Shown here piece by piece: positions 1 through 13,200 of a stretch of 64,000 nt of DNA; position 1 is the first letter of the stretch; each line of letters begins with the position of its first letter. This stretch comes from Aspidiotus rigidus. Lineage: Eukaryota > Arthropoda > Insecta > Hemiptera > Diaspididae. The translations under genes and the position numbers were made by a program. Below the pieces are notes generated by a model. That model had not been told where the DNA came from, ran no database searches, and saw nothing but the letters and a program-made list of their open reading frames with translations. Where the stretch lies: positions 930,001 to 994,000 of the forward strand of contig JAVHKY010000052.1 of the NCBI GenBank assembly GCA_035079385.1, read 5' to 3'.

Positions 1-632
1 CCTTCTTGGCGTCGAATGACATCATCAACATACCGTGACATCATCAATTGGGATGTTAACCCAAGTTGCGTAAGTTGGTAGCCGTGCTCGAACATGTGGG
101 GGATAATTTTAACGTACCATGCTTCATGATGGGGAATTTGCAATTTTCAAATACGATTTAAATTATTACAATTCGTAATATCAAAAATTATATCCTATAA
201 ATCGTTTAAACACTTCAAGAGAATCGATAACTGAAAGAAGTAATTCTAATGGTGAAGTATTGAGTCATCTACGACTAATTGAAAATCTCGTTTCTTATGG
301 CCGAATACATTGAACGTAAAATCGTCACCCAAAAATTCAAGCGAGTGCGGCGAGAGAGGAAGGCGATTCTAGCGCTACCAAACATAGGTTAACATCCCAA
401 TAGCCATCAGCTGGAACCCTAAATGAGATAAGATAATTAATTACATGACGGCACTCTGCACATACGAATGATTTCAAAAAGGAACGTTATTCAGATATTG
501 AACCTCTGCAATGATAACCACTCCTCGCGACTAATGTCTATACCCATCTGTCCATCCGTCTAACCTCATAGCAGAGTTTTAAGAATAGTGGCTCTGAATA
601 TTTACTGAGAAACATTGAAAAACTACACTAAC
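1..632 (-). other. mib2 intron (partial)
   Basis: This stretch lies downstream of the donor of exon 12 and has no open frame resembling ankyrin or RING sequence on the minus strand. It is read as the start of a longer intron; I see no recognisable repeat in it. Confidence 0.6.
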
Positions 633-1540
633 TTGGGACACAGCTAAATGTAAAGGCGTTTGATCGCGTCCATTCTTTAAATTTATATTGGAGTAGCCCT
701 TAAGGATGAGAATTCTTGCAATTGCATCGTAGCCGTTCAATGCAGCCAGATGAATTGCTGCGAACCCATCATCTTTTTTCACGTCTACAAGAGAAACCGA
801 CTTTTGTAGAAGTTGCTCCATAATTCTGTTCAAACATACACAAAATGATAAGCAAAGAGTATTCAAAATATCATCGAATAAATTGAATTCAGATTTACTA
901 CTAACTGGTCGTAACCCTTGAGAGCACAGGTTTGAATAATATTAAATCCTCGATGATTGACAATTGAAAAATCTATTTTGCTATTCGAGATCAGTAAATT
1001 TACAAAATCCAAATCACCCTTCCCAACTGCATGGTGTAAAACCGTATCACCAAATAGATCCTGCTCAAAATGAGAAAAATATTTTCTATATTACAAGAGG
1101 TCTGTCAAACGATTGATTGAACCTTTTTTGGTGAATATATTCCCAATAGTCTTACTTTCAAATTGGAATCAGCCTGAAATTGTAAAAGTATAACAACACA
1201 CTGACGAAACTGTCGATTGACTGCAATGTGTAATGCTGAACAACCACTCTTGTTTACAGCGTTCACATTCATTCCATAGTTTAGAAGCGCTTCAATCACT
1301 GAAGGCTGATTACTGTAATGAAAATGAAGATCTGCGCTCATTTTGTACATTATGCGGACGAAATCATCATGATGAACTGACCACATCTCACCCATAGACA
1401 GCGTAATGTAAAGCTGTATCACCTTCAGTATCTTGAACTTCGGGAGCTGTGCCAACGGTCAACAAAAACTGCACTAATTTCAATTGACCTTTGTAACAAG
1501 CAATATGTAAACATGTTTTACCGTCGTTCGGCAGATCATC
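633..1540 (-). CDS. mib2: mib2 exons 9-12: ankyrin repeats
   Basis: Each exon encodes ankyrin units with the usual TxLHxA core: [61 protein letters not shown] and [10 protein letters not shown]. Exon 9 starts after the acceptor at 1541 and exon 12 ends at the GTTAGT donor at 632. Nothing coding can be recognised between 1 and 632, so the next ankyrin exon and the RING fingers must lie further left. Confidence 0.88.
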
Positions 1541-3516
1541 CTAGTAAAAAAACGAATTTGGGAATATCAATATTTGTTAGAAAAAAGAGTAAAGATAATG
1601 TATATTATTTCACCTCAGAACAAGACTTCAAAAAGTATTCATCCAAAAACTCTAGATTGCCCCGTTCTACTTCTTTCAATAAGTCATCAAAAGAAGTCTC
1701 GTTTGTCAACACGAGATCTTGAATTCCTTCAGAAATGCTGGATACGACGTCTATCAAAACAGCAGAATTAAATTGTTTTTACACTCATCTATCCACTTCG
1801 AAATTTTTTTAATAAACATACTTCTCAACCTTTCCAAAGATTTATTCGATGACTCACTCAGATCAATTTCTTGTATTTTCCTAACACAAAGAGGATTAAG
1901 TGTCCATGCCTGGTCTTCTACGTCTACTCTCAAATCGCCATCCGAATATATTTTCGTCACTTTTCCAGTCTTTCCCAGATCCTACAAATTTTAAGACAAC
2001 AATATTAATACGTGAATAATCGATCATGAATTTAAATTACACGTCAGGAAGTTCACATTTACCACCGCCATTATATCAAGCCACTCTCCGTGACCTTTTT
2101 GTAACTCTCTTACTTTGGCAACATCACTAATAATTTCAATTTTATCTCCGATTTTCAGATGAGTTGGAATTTTATCATTAATCTTGACAGAACAAGTATT
2201 TATCCTGACTAAAGCTTGCGGATGAAAAGTCCATCTATTGGTGCAGTTTTCAAATTGCACTCGAACATCACCTCTATCGGTCACTCGATGCACAACTCCG
2301 ATTTTTCCGATACACTGAAACAGAAACGACCATGATGATTTTGTTCAAAATAATCTCAAGTTTTTACAATGTATATGACCAACCTGGACCATGTGAGGAT
2401 TCCATCCACCGTGACCCGACTGTAAATTTCTAAGTTCTTCCTCATTCACGGTAACTCGTACTGTATCACCAGAACTAAAATTTACTGTCACCTCTTCAGA
2501 AGTCCGCAACAACAATGACGTAAGTTTTCCTAGGATAGCGACAAACCCTGGTAAGTGAAACATATGGTTCTCTAGATCGCATTTATTCTAAACTTACGGA
2601 CCCAAAACAGGCAGATGGTCTACGTAGCACTGCCCCCATTTCACAGCCTTGACACACTTTATATCAATCTTTCCTTTATGTCCCACGCGGTAAACATTGG
2701 TCACGCCAGTTTTAACCCATTTAACACTAGCGACTGAACGGTCTGTCTCCTTATCCCATCCTCGTATGTGAGTCACGTTCCCAACGTATCCTGAAGAAAA
2801 CCAAACGAAAGGTTGTTCGAGTGCCACAAATTTTTACCATTCTTCTACTAACTAACCTGTGCCACCATCTTGATTGTCCCAATCCCAATTCTGTCCTCGC
2901 ACAACTTTCGCTCCGGAAAATATACCGTTAATATAAATTTTTCGACTGCCTTCGCGGGATGGCAATAGGATAGCTCTACAACAAGAAATCCAAAATTTTC
3001 AACAAATAGCCAAAAAATTAAACGAGCCTTCCAGAAATGAGGTTTCACAACAAACCTGGAGTGAGAATTACTATCAAATCTATAGAATATGTGCAATAAG
3101 TCGTGGCAATCGTTCATGTAACATTGGAAACACAAATCATAATCATAACATACACAGCATTTGAATCGCATACCGCTAAAATTGCGTTTGTTACATGCAT
3201 TGCACATTATCTCAGGATGATTCACTCCTGAAAAAAAAGGTCGGGTATCATTGACGCGCAATCGTCACGGGAAACAAATACTAAAAAATTAAAAATTACC
3301 TATCGTAGCGTTGTCAAATATTCGTAAATCGTAAGCGTCACCATAACCAATACGATAATTCGTACGATATCCGACATCCCAAACTACTACAGCAGTTTTG
3401 TGAGGTGCCGTTTCTGGACTAAATTCTGTTACTGTACCCACGAATCCTTCACCACCATCTTGATCGTTCCAATGCCAATCGGGACCACGAATCACTCGCA
3501 GGCCAACGTCGTTCAT
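633..3516 (-). CDS. mib2: E3 ubiquitin ligase mind bomb 2 (5' twelve exons; 3' end outside window)
   Basis: Twelve exons join in phase on the minus strand: 3300-3516, 3056-3227, 2857-2975, 2598-2790, 2384-2474, 2063-2314, 1822-1981, 1614-1750, 1392-1540, 1156-1312, 906-1060, 633-825, giving 665 codons with GT-AG borders throughout. Domain order is MIB/HERC2, ZZ finger, MIB/HERC2, SH3-like MIB repeats, ankyrin repeats, which is the mind-bomb architecture. Phrases such as [15 protein letters not shown] and [11 protein letters not shown] in the second MIB/HERC2 domain point to MIB2 rather than MIB1. The family ubiquitinates Notch ligands and other substrates; in flies mib2 also maintains muscle integrity (known, not shown here). 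Introns are all 66-123 nt. The start is the ATG at 3514-3516, directly before [13 protein letters not shown]. Further ankyrin repeats and the RING fingers are expected left of position 1. The exon at 2384-2474 has the least certain acceptor. Confidence 0.9.
1614..2474 (-). CDS. mib2: mib2 exons 5-8: SH3-like MIB repeats and linker
   Basis: Exons 5 to 7 carry two tandem SH3-like repeats, recognisable by [10 protein letters not shown] and [10 protein letters not shown], each followed by a GDVRV or GDLRV strand and a tryptophan-rich segment ([18 protein letters not shown]). Exon 8 is a linker ending just before the first ankyrin repeat. Phases match at every junction. For exon 5 the acceptor TTTTAG at 2475-2480 was chosen over an upstream CAG because it alone keeps the frame with the strong GTAAGT donor of exon 4; a longer exon 5 using a weaker donor for exon 4 is possible. 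Confidence 0.82.
2598..3516 (-). CDS. mib2: mib2 exons 1-4: substrate-recognition N-terminus (MIB/HERC2-ZZ-MIB/HERC2)
   Basis: Exon 1 encodes a first MIB/HERC2 domain of about 70 residues ([15 protein letters not shown], then [12 protein letters not shown]). Exon 2 encodes the ZZ zinc finger with paired cysteines CNAC, CCVC and CFQC followed by histidines. Exons 3 and 4 encode the second MIB/HERC2 domain ([15 protein letters not shown], then YVDHLPVLG). In this family these domains bind the substrate tail. Split codons at each junction (phases 1, 2, 1, 2) restore the reading frame exactly, which strongly supports the exon calls. Confidence 0.9.
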
Positions 3517-6359
3517 GAGGACGGAAATTTCAACTTAATTTTTAATCGTGATAAAATACTAGAATTTATACCTTCTGACCAGTACGGCGTGATTAAAATT
3601 AGCTATGAGATTAATCGTACAAAACATAGATGAAGATGGAAAAAGGATTTGACTACACAGAAGTATGCAAATAGAAAACTAAGCAACAGGATAATAGGGG
3701 AATGATTTTACTTTCTAATAATCATCTAAAAACAAGAGGTTGACCAATTAAGTTTTAATCTCACAGCAGGGACTTTGAAGATATAATTCTCAAATCTTGA
3801 GCTGAAACCTGGAAATCCAGACGACTGATATGAAATAATATTTATGGTATAACACGCGATTTGGATTAGAAAATAACATCTCACGTAAAACATCGAAATT
3901 CTCTACTTCCTTGACAGGCACCTAGGCCCATCTTTAGAAGAAATATTAACAAACATTGAATTCTGTACTCTACATTCTTTTCTGAAATCAATTATACTTG
4001 TAGAGAAAATAAGAAATAATAAAATCTTATCCTGAAAGAAAACTGATCCTTAGAGAATGAATAATATTATTCATCACTTTTCTTATCACTCGCATCACTT
4101 GGCTGCACGAATATCAGTGCAGCCGCAGGTCCCAAGTAGCGCACGAGCTTGCGAGTGCGCTTGCACTGACAAGACATGAGTAGCCTACAAATTTTATTGT
4201 TGGCTCATAATAACTGTAAGTTTTCGTACAATTTTCCGGAGATTAATGCATCGAAAGTGATAACATGAATTAAAATTTACTTTTATTCTGTTCAGATAAC
4301 ATTTTGGTCATTCCGATCCAATGATCATAAGGATCTTGTCCGAACAGGATAACGAAAAGCCAGGGAAAAGAAAGAATCAGCTGATACAGTGATACCATCA
4401 TTTATTCGAAACAAAAATGGTAAACATTTTTTGTGACTATATTATCTGGTTGGAGTTGGACAGAGGAAGAATTACAACTTGACATTGAAAGTTCCGCGTG
4501 GCCGCGGCACACAGTGTGTTTTAAATACGTTTTAAAGTATCGAATTCTCGTTGACGTTCAGATTTTCATACTTACGTTTAAAACGTTCCTCGTGATCACG
4601 TTCGAGTGAACGAAGCATTTGTAAATATGCTTTTTTATTCTTCAAATCGCGAATTATGAAAAGGAGGAAATGAATTGTTTTTTAGAGCTCCGACCGTTTC
4701 ATCGATTTTGTACAAATAATTATGAAAATATTTGTAATGATTTGTTCTACACTCCTATTCACCGAGTTTAAGCATGAAATCTGTGAAATGCTATTATAAA
4801 AATTCGAGAAGCATAAAAGTTCATGTCGTGAATTACCTGCCCGTAATATTTTTGAAAGGTAAGCGCCTCAAAAGTTCTCTATTTGTAAAACTAGATACCG
4901 GTAGAGGTAAGTCGGGATTGTATCGTAAGTATCTATTCTAGGGCCTAATAATTCGAATCTTTACAGACCTACTTATATCATCGAATAAATTGAAGCCTAC
5001 ATTGAACCAGGCACAATGAGGTATCATTTGTTGCTGCCGTGAAGGAAATTTCCCTTTCTCCAACCGCAACCGTTTTTTAGTATTTTTGTAATTCAGTAAA
5101 ATAATATGGAACGTTAAAACCAGTAAGAAATTAAGGATTACCGTACATGATTTGATTTTATCAGTGCGTTCAAAATTTAAACTGGTACGCGGATGCTGAT
5201 ATTACCTATACATATGAATTGTCATATATTATTTTCTTAGCATTCCTTCAGAACGTAGGTGCATGATCTTTCATAAAGACCTTCAAAATTTTTGTTAGTA
5301 TTTCATTCTTTACGTGCCGGTCTGTACATCTACTGTCAATGCCCTCATAAGTCAGAATGAATACATCATTGATACCTATAATAATCTGTACATAAAACCC
5401 ACGTTAAAATTTACAGTTGAATTTATCGACTAAATCATGAGGTAGCATATAAATGGAAGAGTGATTGACGTGGGGTCGGAAATTTCTGCTTCAAGTTTGT
5501 GGATCGTTTAGGGAGATTTCATTTCTATAACAAAATAATTTCTCCATTTAAGCTCTTAACTACCTACAAGCAATAAATACATAATATATGAAGTTTGATT
5601 GTAACCATCAGAGAAAGGTGGAAAACCGGTCTGCACTAGACTTTTCTGACCTGACTGAGATTAGATCTGTGACACAACGGACTTGCGAGACCGACTCATC
5701 TGCTTTGAATGTATGATACTTACAGAGGGCTTTCATGAAAGATCTATACCTAAGGGTGCTTAAGTAAATATGACAAGACGCTACTAACAGTTGCAGACAA
5801 TGTAGAAACCTTAGGTACTCAAAGTAACAAAAAGCAATGACGTTTCACCCAGATTCTATCCAATTTCACGCTTTGGTCCAATGAAATATATCAACTTATG
5901 CTCGCTTTCAACTAGGATTTTCTCAAAACAGCTTGAAATGATATGAGTATTATGAGTTCAACTTGCGTTATAGAATGAGAATAGAAGAATGTAGCTTTTG
6001 AAGGAATTAATCATTATGGTAATCAATTATTGATAGTACATATCAGAATTGAAAAATTGACCTATTGAACCTCCCTTTATTTAGTTAATGGACTAGTGAT
6101 TTAGTGACGAGCGAAGCTCTGTAAATACTGTTTGTAGGAAGAAACCTGGGCGCACAAACACAACAACCAGATGTGTTTGGAGGAAAAGGTTCTTTCATAC
6201 GTATGACGCGTTTATGTTGACACCACGGTAGTTGACACTATAGTGGTGTGCTGACGCGAAAAAACCACAGTCCATTAGCATTAGGCATATTGTAGCTAGT
6301 CGTTATTGTCGACAATCTCTTAAATGTAATTTGTATGGAAAATGAAAACTTGCTCCTAT
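3517..6359. other. Divergent intergenic region, mib2 side
   Basis: No coding frame is convincing here. The segment must hold the mib2 promoter on the minus strand. The only clear local structure is a perfect 8-bp-arm hairpin at 4101-4124 (GGCTGCAC, 8-nt loop, GTGCAGCC) in a GC-richer patch. I see no defensible TATA box or transcription start. Confidence 0.45.
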
Positions 6360-6786
6360 TTAAGGGTATGCTCTACACATAAAAAATACGTGTAAAATCA
6401 GGTAAATATACGAAAATATAGGTTCCGAGGCGACTAATTACTGTCCACAAAATGAACCAATTGTTATGAAATCTTTCAAAGTGTTAGATGAGTGTTTGAT
6501 ACAGGTCTAAAATTAATTCAGAACTCGTAATATTATTTAGAACTCTTGTTATTGACAATCAAAAAGTGGTACATTTTGAGCTTTTTCGATCGTTGATAAC
6601 AAGAGTTCTAAATACCTGAATAATATTACGAGTTCTGAATTAATTTTAGACCTGTATCAAACACTCATCTAACACTTCGAAAAATTTCATAACAATTGGT
6701 TCATTTTGTGGACAGTAATTAGTCGCCTCGGAACCTATATTTTCGTATATTTACGCGTTTTGTTCCTGTGTAGAGCATACCCTTAA
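6360..6786. mobile_element. 427-bp long-inverted-repeat element (MITE/foldback), family unknown
   Basis: The two halves are near-perfect inverted copies of each other: TTAAGGGTATGCTCTACAC opens the left arm and its complement closes the right arm at 6786. Arms of about 200 bp flank a loop near 6560-6595. There is no coding capacity. The ends lie in TTAA-like sequence, but a clean target duplication cannot be read. The structure is that of a non-autonomous DNA transposon able to fold into one long hairpin; the superfamily is not assignable by eye. Confidence 0.75.
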
Positions 6787-8300
6787 TTGAAGATCAATCG
6801 GAGTCAACTTGTAGGAAATCTTACGCCCTTTCAATTTGGTTCTTTGAGTTTTTTTTTTTTCAATATCGCTCTGTTTTGAGTAATTTGAAGAAACATTGAA
6901 AATGACCTTATACGTACGTACAACGGATATTTCTTTGCAACATACTCCGCTTACCAATATTTTCTTCAATCGATGCTGGCGCACTTACAATATACCCAGT
7001 CCGAATTCAAAATAAGAATAGGATTTTCAGTAATAAACGCGAGCGTTACGTTATTCAGTGTCTTACCTTTGTTCTCTTTTCCCGTGTGACCAAGGACGAT
7101 TTTTGAAATTTTTATTTGGAACGGACAATCCCTCTCTTCCTCCAAAACACGTTGAGTTGTTGCGTTTGTGCGCTCAGTTTTTTTCGTACAAAATATAACG
7201 TATCTTCGCTAGCCCATAAGAAACCTTACCTTTTTTGAGGAGATCAGCGGGGAGGTGAGGAGGTTGAACTTGAAAAAGTTTCGTTGATAGACTGAACAAG
7301 TGGATTATTTTGCAGACCAATTTTAATAATAATAATTGCTAAAAATAATGAAAACCAAAATCCAGGTTCCTTCAGACTTTTGCAAAATATGGTGGTATTG
7401 CTTCGAATATTACGGGGAAGAATTTGCGTTACAACACTTACCACTCATCACCATTTATCTACAGCCTGCGTTGAATTTCCTTTTTTTTTTTTTTTTTCTT
7501 GAGAGATAGCACACTTTGTTGAGTCAAGTGAAATTGACCTATTCCTCGTTGAACATGTGGTGTCCCCATGGAAAAAAGACCCGTATTACCACCCCAGTTA
7601 GTGTACGTAGAATATCCCCAAAATATACCTTGGAGACATTTTGGGGACTTGATGGGGCAAGAATTTCAACGAGACATTCAGAATACAAATTTAGAAAAAC
7701 AAGTTCTTGAAAGAATGTACGTCATCATCCTTTGTCCTTGAACTAGTTGATGTAATATAAGTTTCTTTTTCCGTTGATATTATAGTGGTGATCACAAAAC
7801 AAATGCCACAAGCAAAAATTCAAAAGTCGTGATCTGATTACTAGAAATCGGAAAATAAAGAGTTGATAGAATAGATTTATTGACTATCGAAAGAGTTCTT
7901 GAGGCAAAGGATGAAATCGATTTTGTCGTCTGTGTCCATATGAATCTGATTTTTTTAGCACAAAAAACCATATAAGGGGACTCGCAATGACTTCTGTTTG
8001 CTCGGAACATGGTCCGCGTCCGGTTTGTGACATCATTAGAGAACGTGGAGGTGTTGCCTTGATAAATTTTCAAGCTCCGATTTGCATAGAGGGATGAAGA
8101 TTTAGTATCTCGCTCTGTAGGAGAAAAAAGGCCGCTATTACTCTGCTCTCAAGTTTACTTTCCTAGCCAAAAATGATTAAGCAGCATATCTCCCGTCATA
8201 ATTTTAATTTTTATTCCCGACTTAAATTCTATGAAGGCAGACTATTGTTTTTATACACCTAATATATATTTTTCTTTTCCTATTTTTCTCAATTTTCTAG
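6787..8300. other. Intergenic / upstream region of transporter gene 1
   Basis: AT-rich, no supported gene. A run of T lies at 7481-7499. The transporter promoter, and probably an untranslated first exon, should lie here because a good splice acceptor (ATTTTCTAG, ending at 8300) precedes the coding start by 24 nt. Confidence 0.45.
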
Positions 8301-8324
8301 ATTCACACAACACGAGATCGTAAG

Positions 8325-8446
8325 ATGGCATTCGAATTGCTCGATTACATTATATTCTTCGGAATGCTCATTGTGTCAGCGAGTATTGGCATGTACTTTA
8401 GGCTGACTGGAGGTAGACAGAAGACTAACGAAGTATTCTTCTTCTT

Positions 8447-8478
<32 letters not shown>

Positions 8479-10211
8479 CGCTTTTATTGTTGTTACTTAT
8501 CATTATCATAATCCAAGTATTATTATTAGTGGCATAAATATACCGATACTTCAATAGGTACCAATACGTTGCCAGGGGTGCCGCGATCCCCCTGGTCCAA
8601 TGAAGAAACCCCCTCAAACAAAAATTTTTTAGGGATATATTAAACAGCACATTAAAATAGATGATTTGCGCAATAAGTCAAGGAACGATAAAAAACCCTG
8701 TGGGAGCGTTAAAAATGAAGTGATTCAACTGTAGGTCAATGAACAATAGAATAATGTGGATGAGCAATAACTCCAACAGTAACTAGGCTCATGATAATTA
8801 TTTCAAACTGAACGATGAGGTTTTCCTGTACAAACAATAACCTATACATACAATCCTGAACATGAATGACTTGAGGTGCAACAAGTGCATGTAGGCTCAG
8901 ACGATTCTCGCGGGTATTCTTATCAGTTGTTGTCATGAAGCTTTGAAACGAATACATAAGAAATTGGGAGCATGGAAAAATTTTGATGCATTTGAAGAAA
9001 TTTATTTTAGCCTCTGGATACGCGACGATGTAGAGGAAAAGTCTTCGTGTATGTGACCTTCATTCACGAAGAACGTTTTTGTAAACATATTCTGGGTTTA
9101 CAAATTCGTCAAAAATCTGTCGCCATCACAGAGTAAACAGAGGTCGTCTGAACGCGCTTCAGACACGGGCATCATCCAAATTCGTAGTTTAGGGTTCGCC
9201 TAACGCAGTTAACCGAGCGGTGAATCTGCAACACTCAACAATTTGCATTGTGTACAGCCGTATGCAGAGGTTGACGCGCACCCAACGCGTTAGGCAAACC
9301 TAAACTACCTACAAATTTGGATGATGCCCGCATTTGTTATCGTTATGAGCATAGCAAATTACTTTGTGGTCGCCATACCCGAGGCAGCGAAACAGATTCC
9401 GTTGGGGTGGAAAAGGAAGAGGGGGCGTTCTTTCCAAGCAAAGCGTGCGTTGCTTCTGCAGTAAAAAGTATTGGTGTACTGAGTAGGCCTAGTTGATGGG
9501 ATCTTAATATATAATTTTTTTAAAATTAATCTACAATGTTTTATTGCGCTATGTACAGTTCCTTTCAGAAAATTTTGATGTTCACTTTTATTTTTTTAAC
9601 GCAGCTGCGGATATGGGGAAAAAATTATCTAAACGTGTCAACTTACCATCTTATTGCGCAATCATTTTACCAATGTTCTATTCATTTTCTTATTGCTGAC
9701 TTCATATTCTTATCGTGCAATATTACATTTAAATGTTCTTTTCTTAAAATATTGTTGGATATCATTAACGCATGTGTTTTTTATCTATTTCTATAGTTCA
9801 TTTTCTCTTTTCTACCGGGCCGAAAAATGGGTACCAATTTTTTATAGCTAGAAAAAAAAAAGAAAAAAAAATCATATGGGCTTTCCTAAAACGATTACAA
9901 AGAATCATCTTCATGAAAATGGCGTAACGGCACCCCTGTTTACAAGAATAAATGATCTGATGGTGTTTTTTTAACCACCTGTACTGTAGGAATTTTTGCT
10001 GGGTAATCGAAAACAGAATCCAATATACGTGGCATTTTCACTCATGGCGAGTTTTATGTCAGCTGTTTCAATAGTAGGAGGAGCGGCCGAAGCTTACGTT
10101 TATGGAACCCAGTTTTTCACCATCAATTTAGGCAATTCGTTGGGAATTGCTCTGTCTTTGATACTGTACATTCCAACGTTTTATAAATTGAAGACTGTTT
10201 CCGTATTCCAG
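8325..10211 (+). CDS. SLC5 transporter 1, exons 1-2 (N-terminal membrane spans)
   Basis: Exon 1 (8325-8432) gives the start methionine and first membrane span, ending GGRQKTNE. Exon 2 (9990-10211) continues EFLLGNRKQNPIYVAF, then the span containing GGAAEAYVYGTQFF and another hydrophobic helix, ending TVSVFQ. The intron between them is 1557 nt and opens with a CTT microsatellite immediately after the donor. Both exons are whole codons, so the join is phase 0. Confidence 0.88.
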
Positions 10212-13200
10212 GTAAATACAAAATTCTAAATAAGTGGAGTGATTGTATTATTCTCAATAACAAGGTACTGAGTATTTATACCATAAAAGTTCATCAATCA
10301 TCACCATCACCATATTATTTTGTGTCCATAATAAAGAAATAGAATTTGTACCTTTCCTTTCCTTTCCTTTCCTTTCCTTTCCTTTTTTTTTTTTGTTTTT
10401 TTTTTTATTGACGGGGCAATCACTAAAAGTCGAAATGAGCTCGGTCATATATCAAGTGTAAGACCCCATCAAGCTGTAGGATCTTACTGGAGCTAACTCC
10501 AAAAATAATTACCTGTCAAAATGCCCGAACAGCCTGCTCTTGGTGGGTGGAACCGACTTCAAGACACCTTCAGCCAATCATCTAGAACTGTAAAAGTCAC
10601 GGTTGAGTCCCTTTCTGTTGGACCTTCATCCCGACTACCGGACATGGAGGAGTATAAAAGATAAGAAGATAAGGCGAGTTGTAACGGTCCTACGTTCATC
10701 GTATTTTTTTCCTTCTTTCTTCCACGTTTTACGTCGAGCCGATACGCTCGTATTTTATCGTTTCTTCATGTTACCATTATCTATCGTTAATTTGTTACGA
10801 ATCCGTTTTAATTGAATCTCTATATTATAAAGGAGAAGAGTCGGAATTTGGACGCGAATAGGCTCGACTCCTACCGAACCGATTTCTTCCAAACTTGGTA
10901 GAGACATTTGCGTAGGTGTCGAAATCGCGATAGGGGGGTTAAAAAATAGAAATCCCTCTTCTAAAAGTTGTGATAAAGCTTCAAAGTTAAACGTATATTG
11001 GCCACGGCTTTTTTACGTATATTTTTGATGCGATAATAAATTTCCGTTTTATCGTGTTTATGGACTAATTATGTATTGATTATTGACAAGCGACCGGATA
11101 TATATGTCGAAATAAAAGAATTGACCGTTTTTTTGAAGCAAGTAAACTCCAAATCTATTGGACGGATTTTAACGAGATTTTTACAACATCCTCTCACGAT
11201 AGTCTAGATGGTGACGAGGTGGTCAAAAATAAAAAACTCCCCCTTTTAAAGCCGTGGCGAGGGATGAAAATCAAATGTTTCTGGCTGCATATTTTCATTG
11301 TGGAGTGTGTAAGTGAAATGAAATTTTTTTACTTTTACAAAATTGACAAAATTGCTTGGAAATACGGATTGGGTATTGACTGATGGCCGCGTATACTTTC
11401 GAACGGTTTACGGGACTGTTTTATTCTCTTACGAATTACGATTTAAAGGGGGTTACCTTCAGATTTTCTCTTATCCTGCACATGGTTATCGTTACCATAG
11501 ATTATATTGTTTTGTTTTGTTATTTTTCTGATTCGATTATTTTTGTTCTTTGTGTTATCATGTTGTATACAAACTTTTTGGTTGGCGCGAGTTGAGTTTT
11601 CCTGTTTCAAATTCTTTTTGTTCTTCTTTGCGTTCCAAATGGCACGTAGGAAAAGTAAACTGTTCCATTCCAGTTGAAAGTTGCAAAAACAATTGCAAAA
11701 ACGTAAGAATAATCGCCGTTTGACAAAACTTGAAAATGATGTGATTCCGTCATATGTTCCAACAAACGAATAAGTGAAGAAATGACACATTGGCGGGCTC
11801 AACAAGATGTGATGTGTATGAAATGTGGTTTTTTAAAGATGAAAGTTTAAATATGTGTTGCAATAACGGTAGTTTTGAACTTCCCAGACACCCAATTCCT
11901 CCGGATCTATTGATGGGTCTTTTATTAAATGAGTCTTGCAACCCTCCTCATTTTTTCAATAAAATTTGTAATTATAATAATTCATTGGCAATAACCTCCC
12001 TTGGTTGTCAAGAAGAATTCTGTAACAATTTAATGTTTAAGGTTTGTCGAAAGATGTTTCATAAAATTGGTAGTTTGTGTCCAGTATCCAATGACCCTCG
12101 ATTTTTGCAATTATATTTTCTAAATAACGCCGATTTGGAAGCGGAAACACGACGGCAAAATACGCCTTCCCTATTGCAATTGAATTTGATTGAAGCATTG
12201 CAAGGTATGTTGCACTCTGAAAATGAATATGTAAGAGAATTTAAATCTGTGGACAAGAGAATTAGTCAAAATCCATGTCCGGAAGTGAAGGTGATTTTGA
12301 AAGAAATGCGTATTCCTAATACTCACAAGGGAAGAAATAATCTTCCTTCTATTGAAGATTAAGTTGCTTTTGTGATTTGCGGGGACAGATATACTAAAAG
12401 AGATATTGTTTTAGAACGTAAGTAAACAAAATTTTATTTGGACATAAAAATTTCATTGGAGCTAATATCAATTTCAACTAGCGGTATTTTTATTGTTGTT
12501 AGGACGAGATAGTATAATCAAGAGGAATAATGAAATGCATCTGTCTTAGAATCTTCTTCAGTATCCTCTAATGTTTCCAGATGGCAATAATGACGGGTAT
12601 AATCTGAATATTTATAAGAAAAATGGAAAAAGAGTATCGGCCACAGAATTTTATTCTTTTCATTTCATGACACATGATCGCGATTATTTGCTGTACTATT
12701 GTCTCTAAAAGATATAATAAAGCTTGAAGATTTTTTACGTGCATCTGCTATCGCGAAAATAAATTTCCGTTTCATCATGTTAATGGTCAGAATACGCGTA
12801 AAGCGTTAAAAGACAGCCGAATATATGTTGGAGAATCGGCTCAATGATTCACGGCGACACGAAGAAAAAAAAGATTGGATGAGAAAAATTCCAAGTCCCA
12901 AGGTCATCTGCACGCACGCACGCGCATGCAAATTTTGAAATTAGGGTAGGGTCAGAGCAGATGAAATCATGTCAATTAGGTTAACAATATCACAAAATTT
13001 GGACACAGCAGTACCTAAGTCGAAATTTTCCTCAGTTCTATTCCAGTTATCTCGGAAGTCAAATTCCTGAAGAGTCGAACTCCTATTATATACAGCTCGG
13101 GAGTTGACCTCTTTCTAAGTTTTGTCCTATTATATGTAGACAGAAGGAGATTTTCTTGACTTCCCTTCTCCATCAGCATTACATAAAGCTTGAGGGTCAG

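Larger units (their letters stand above)
8433..9989 (+). other. Intron 1 of SLC5 transporter 1
   Basis: No gene is seen in this 1557-nt intron. It starts with a CTT repeat (8436-8476), holds a 165-bp inverted-repeat element at 9166-9330, and ends in low-complexity AT-rich DNA before the acceptor at 9989. Open frames around 9536-9851 are AT-driven and hydrophobic by composition only. Confidence 0.7.

Noticed and set aside
3400..3633. Plus-strand ORF over the mib2 start
   Set aside because: Antisense shadow of exon 1 of mib2.
9536..9851. Hydrophobic ORFs in intron 1
   Set aside because: Phe/Leu/Ile-rich because the DNA is T-rich; no family resemblance.
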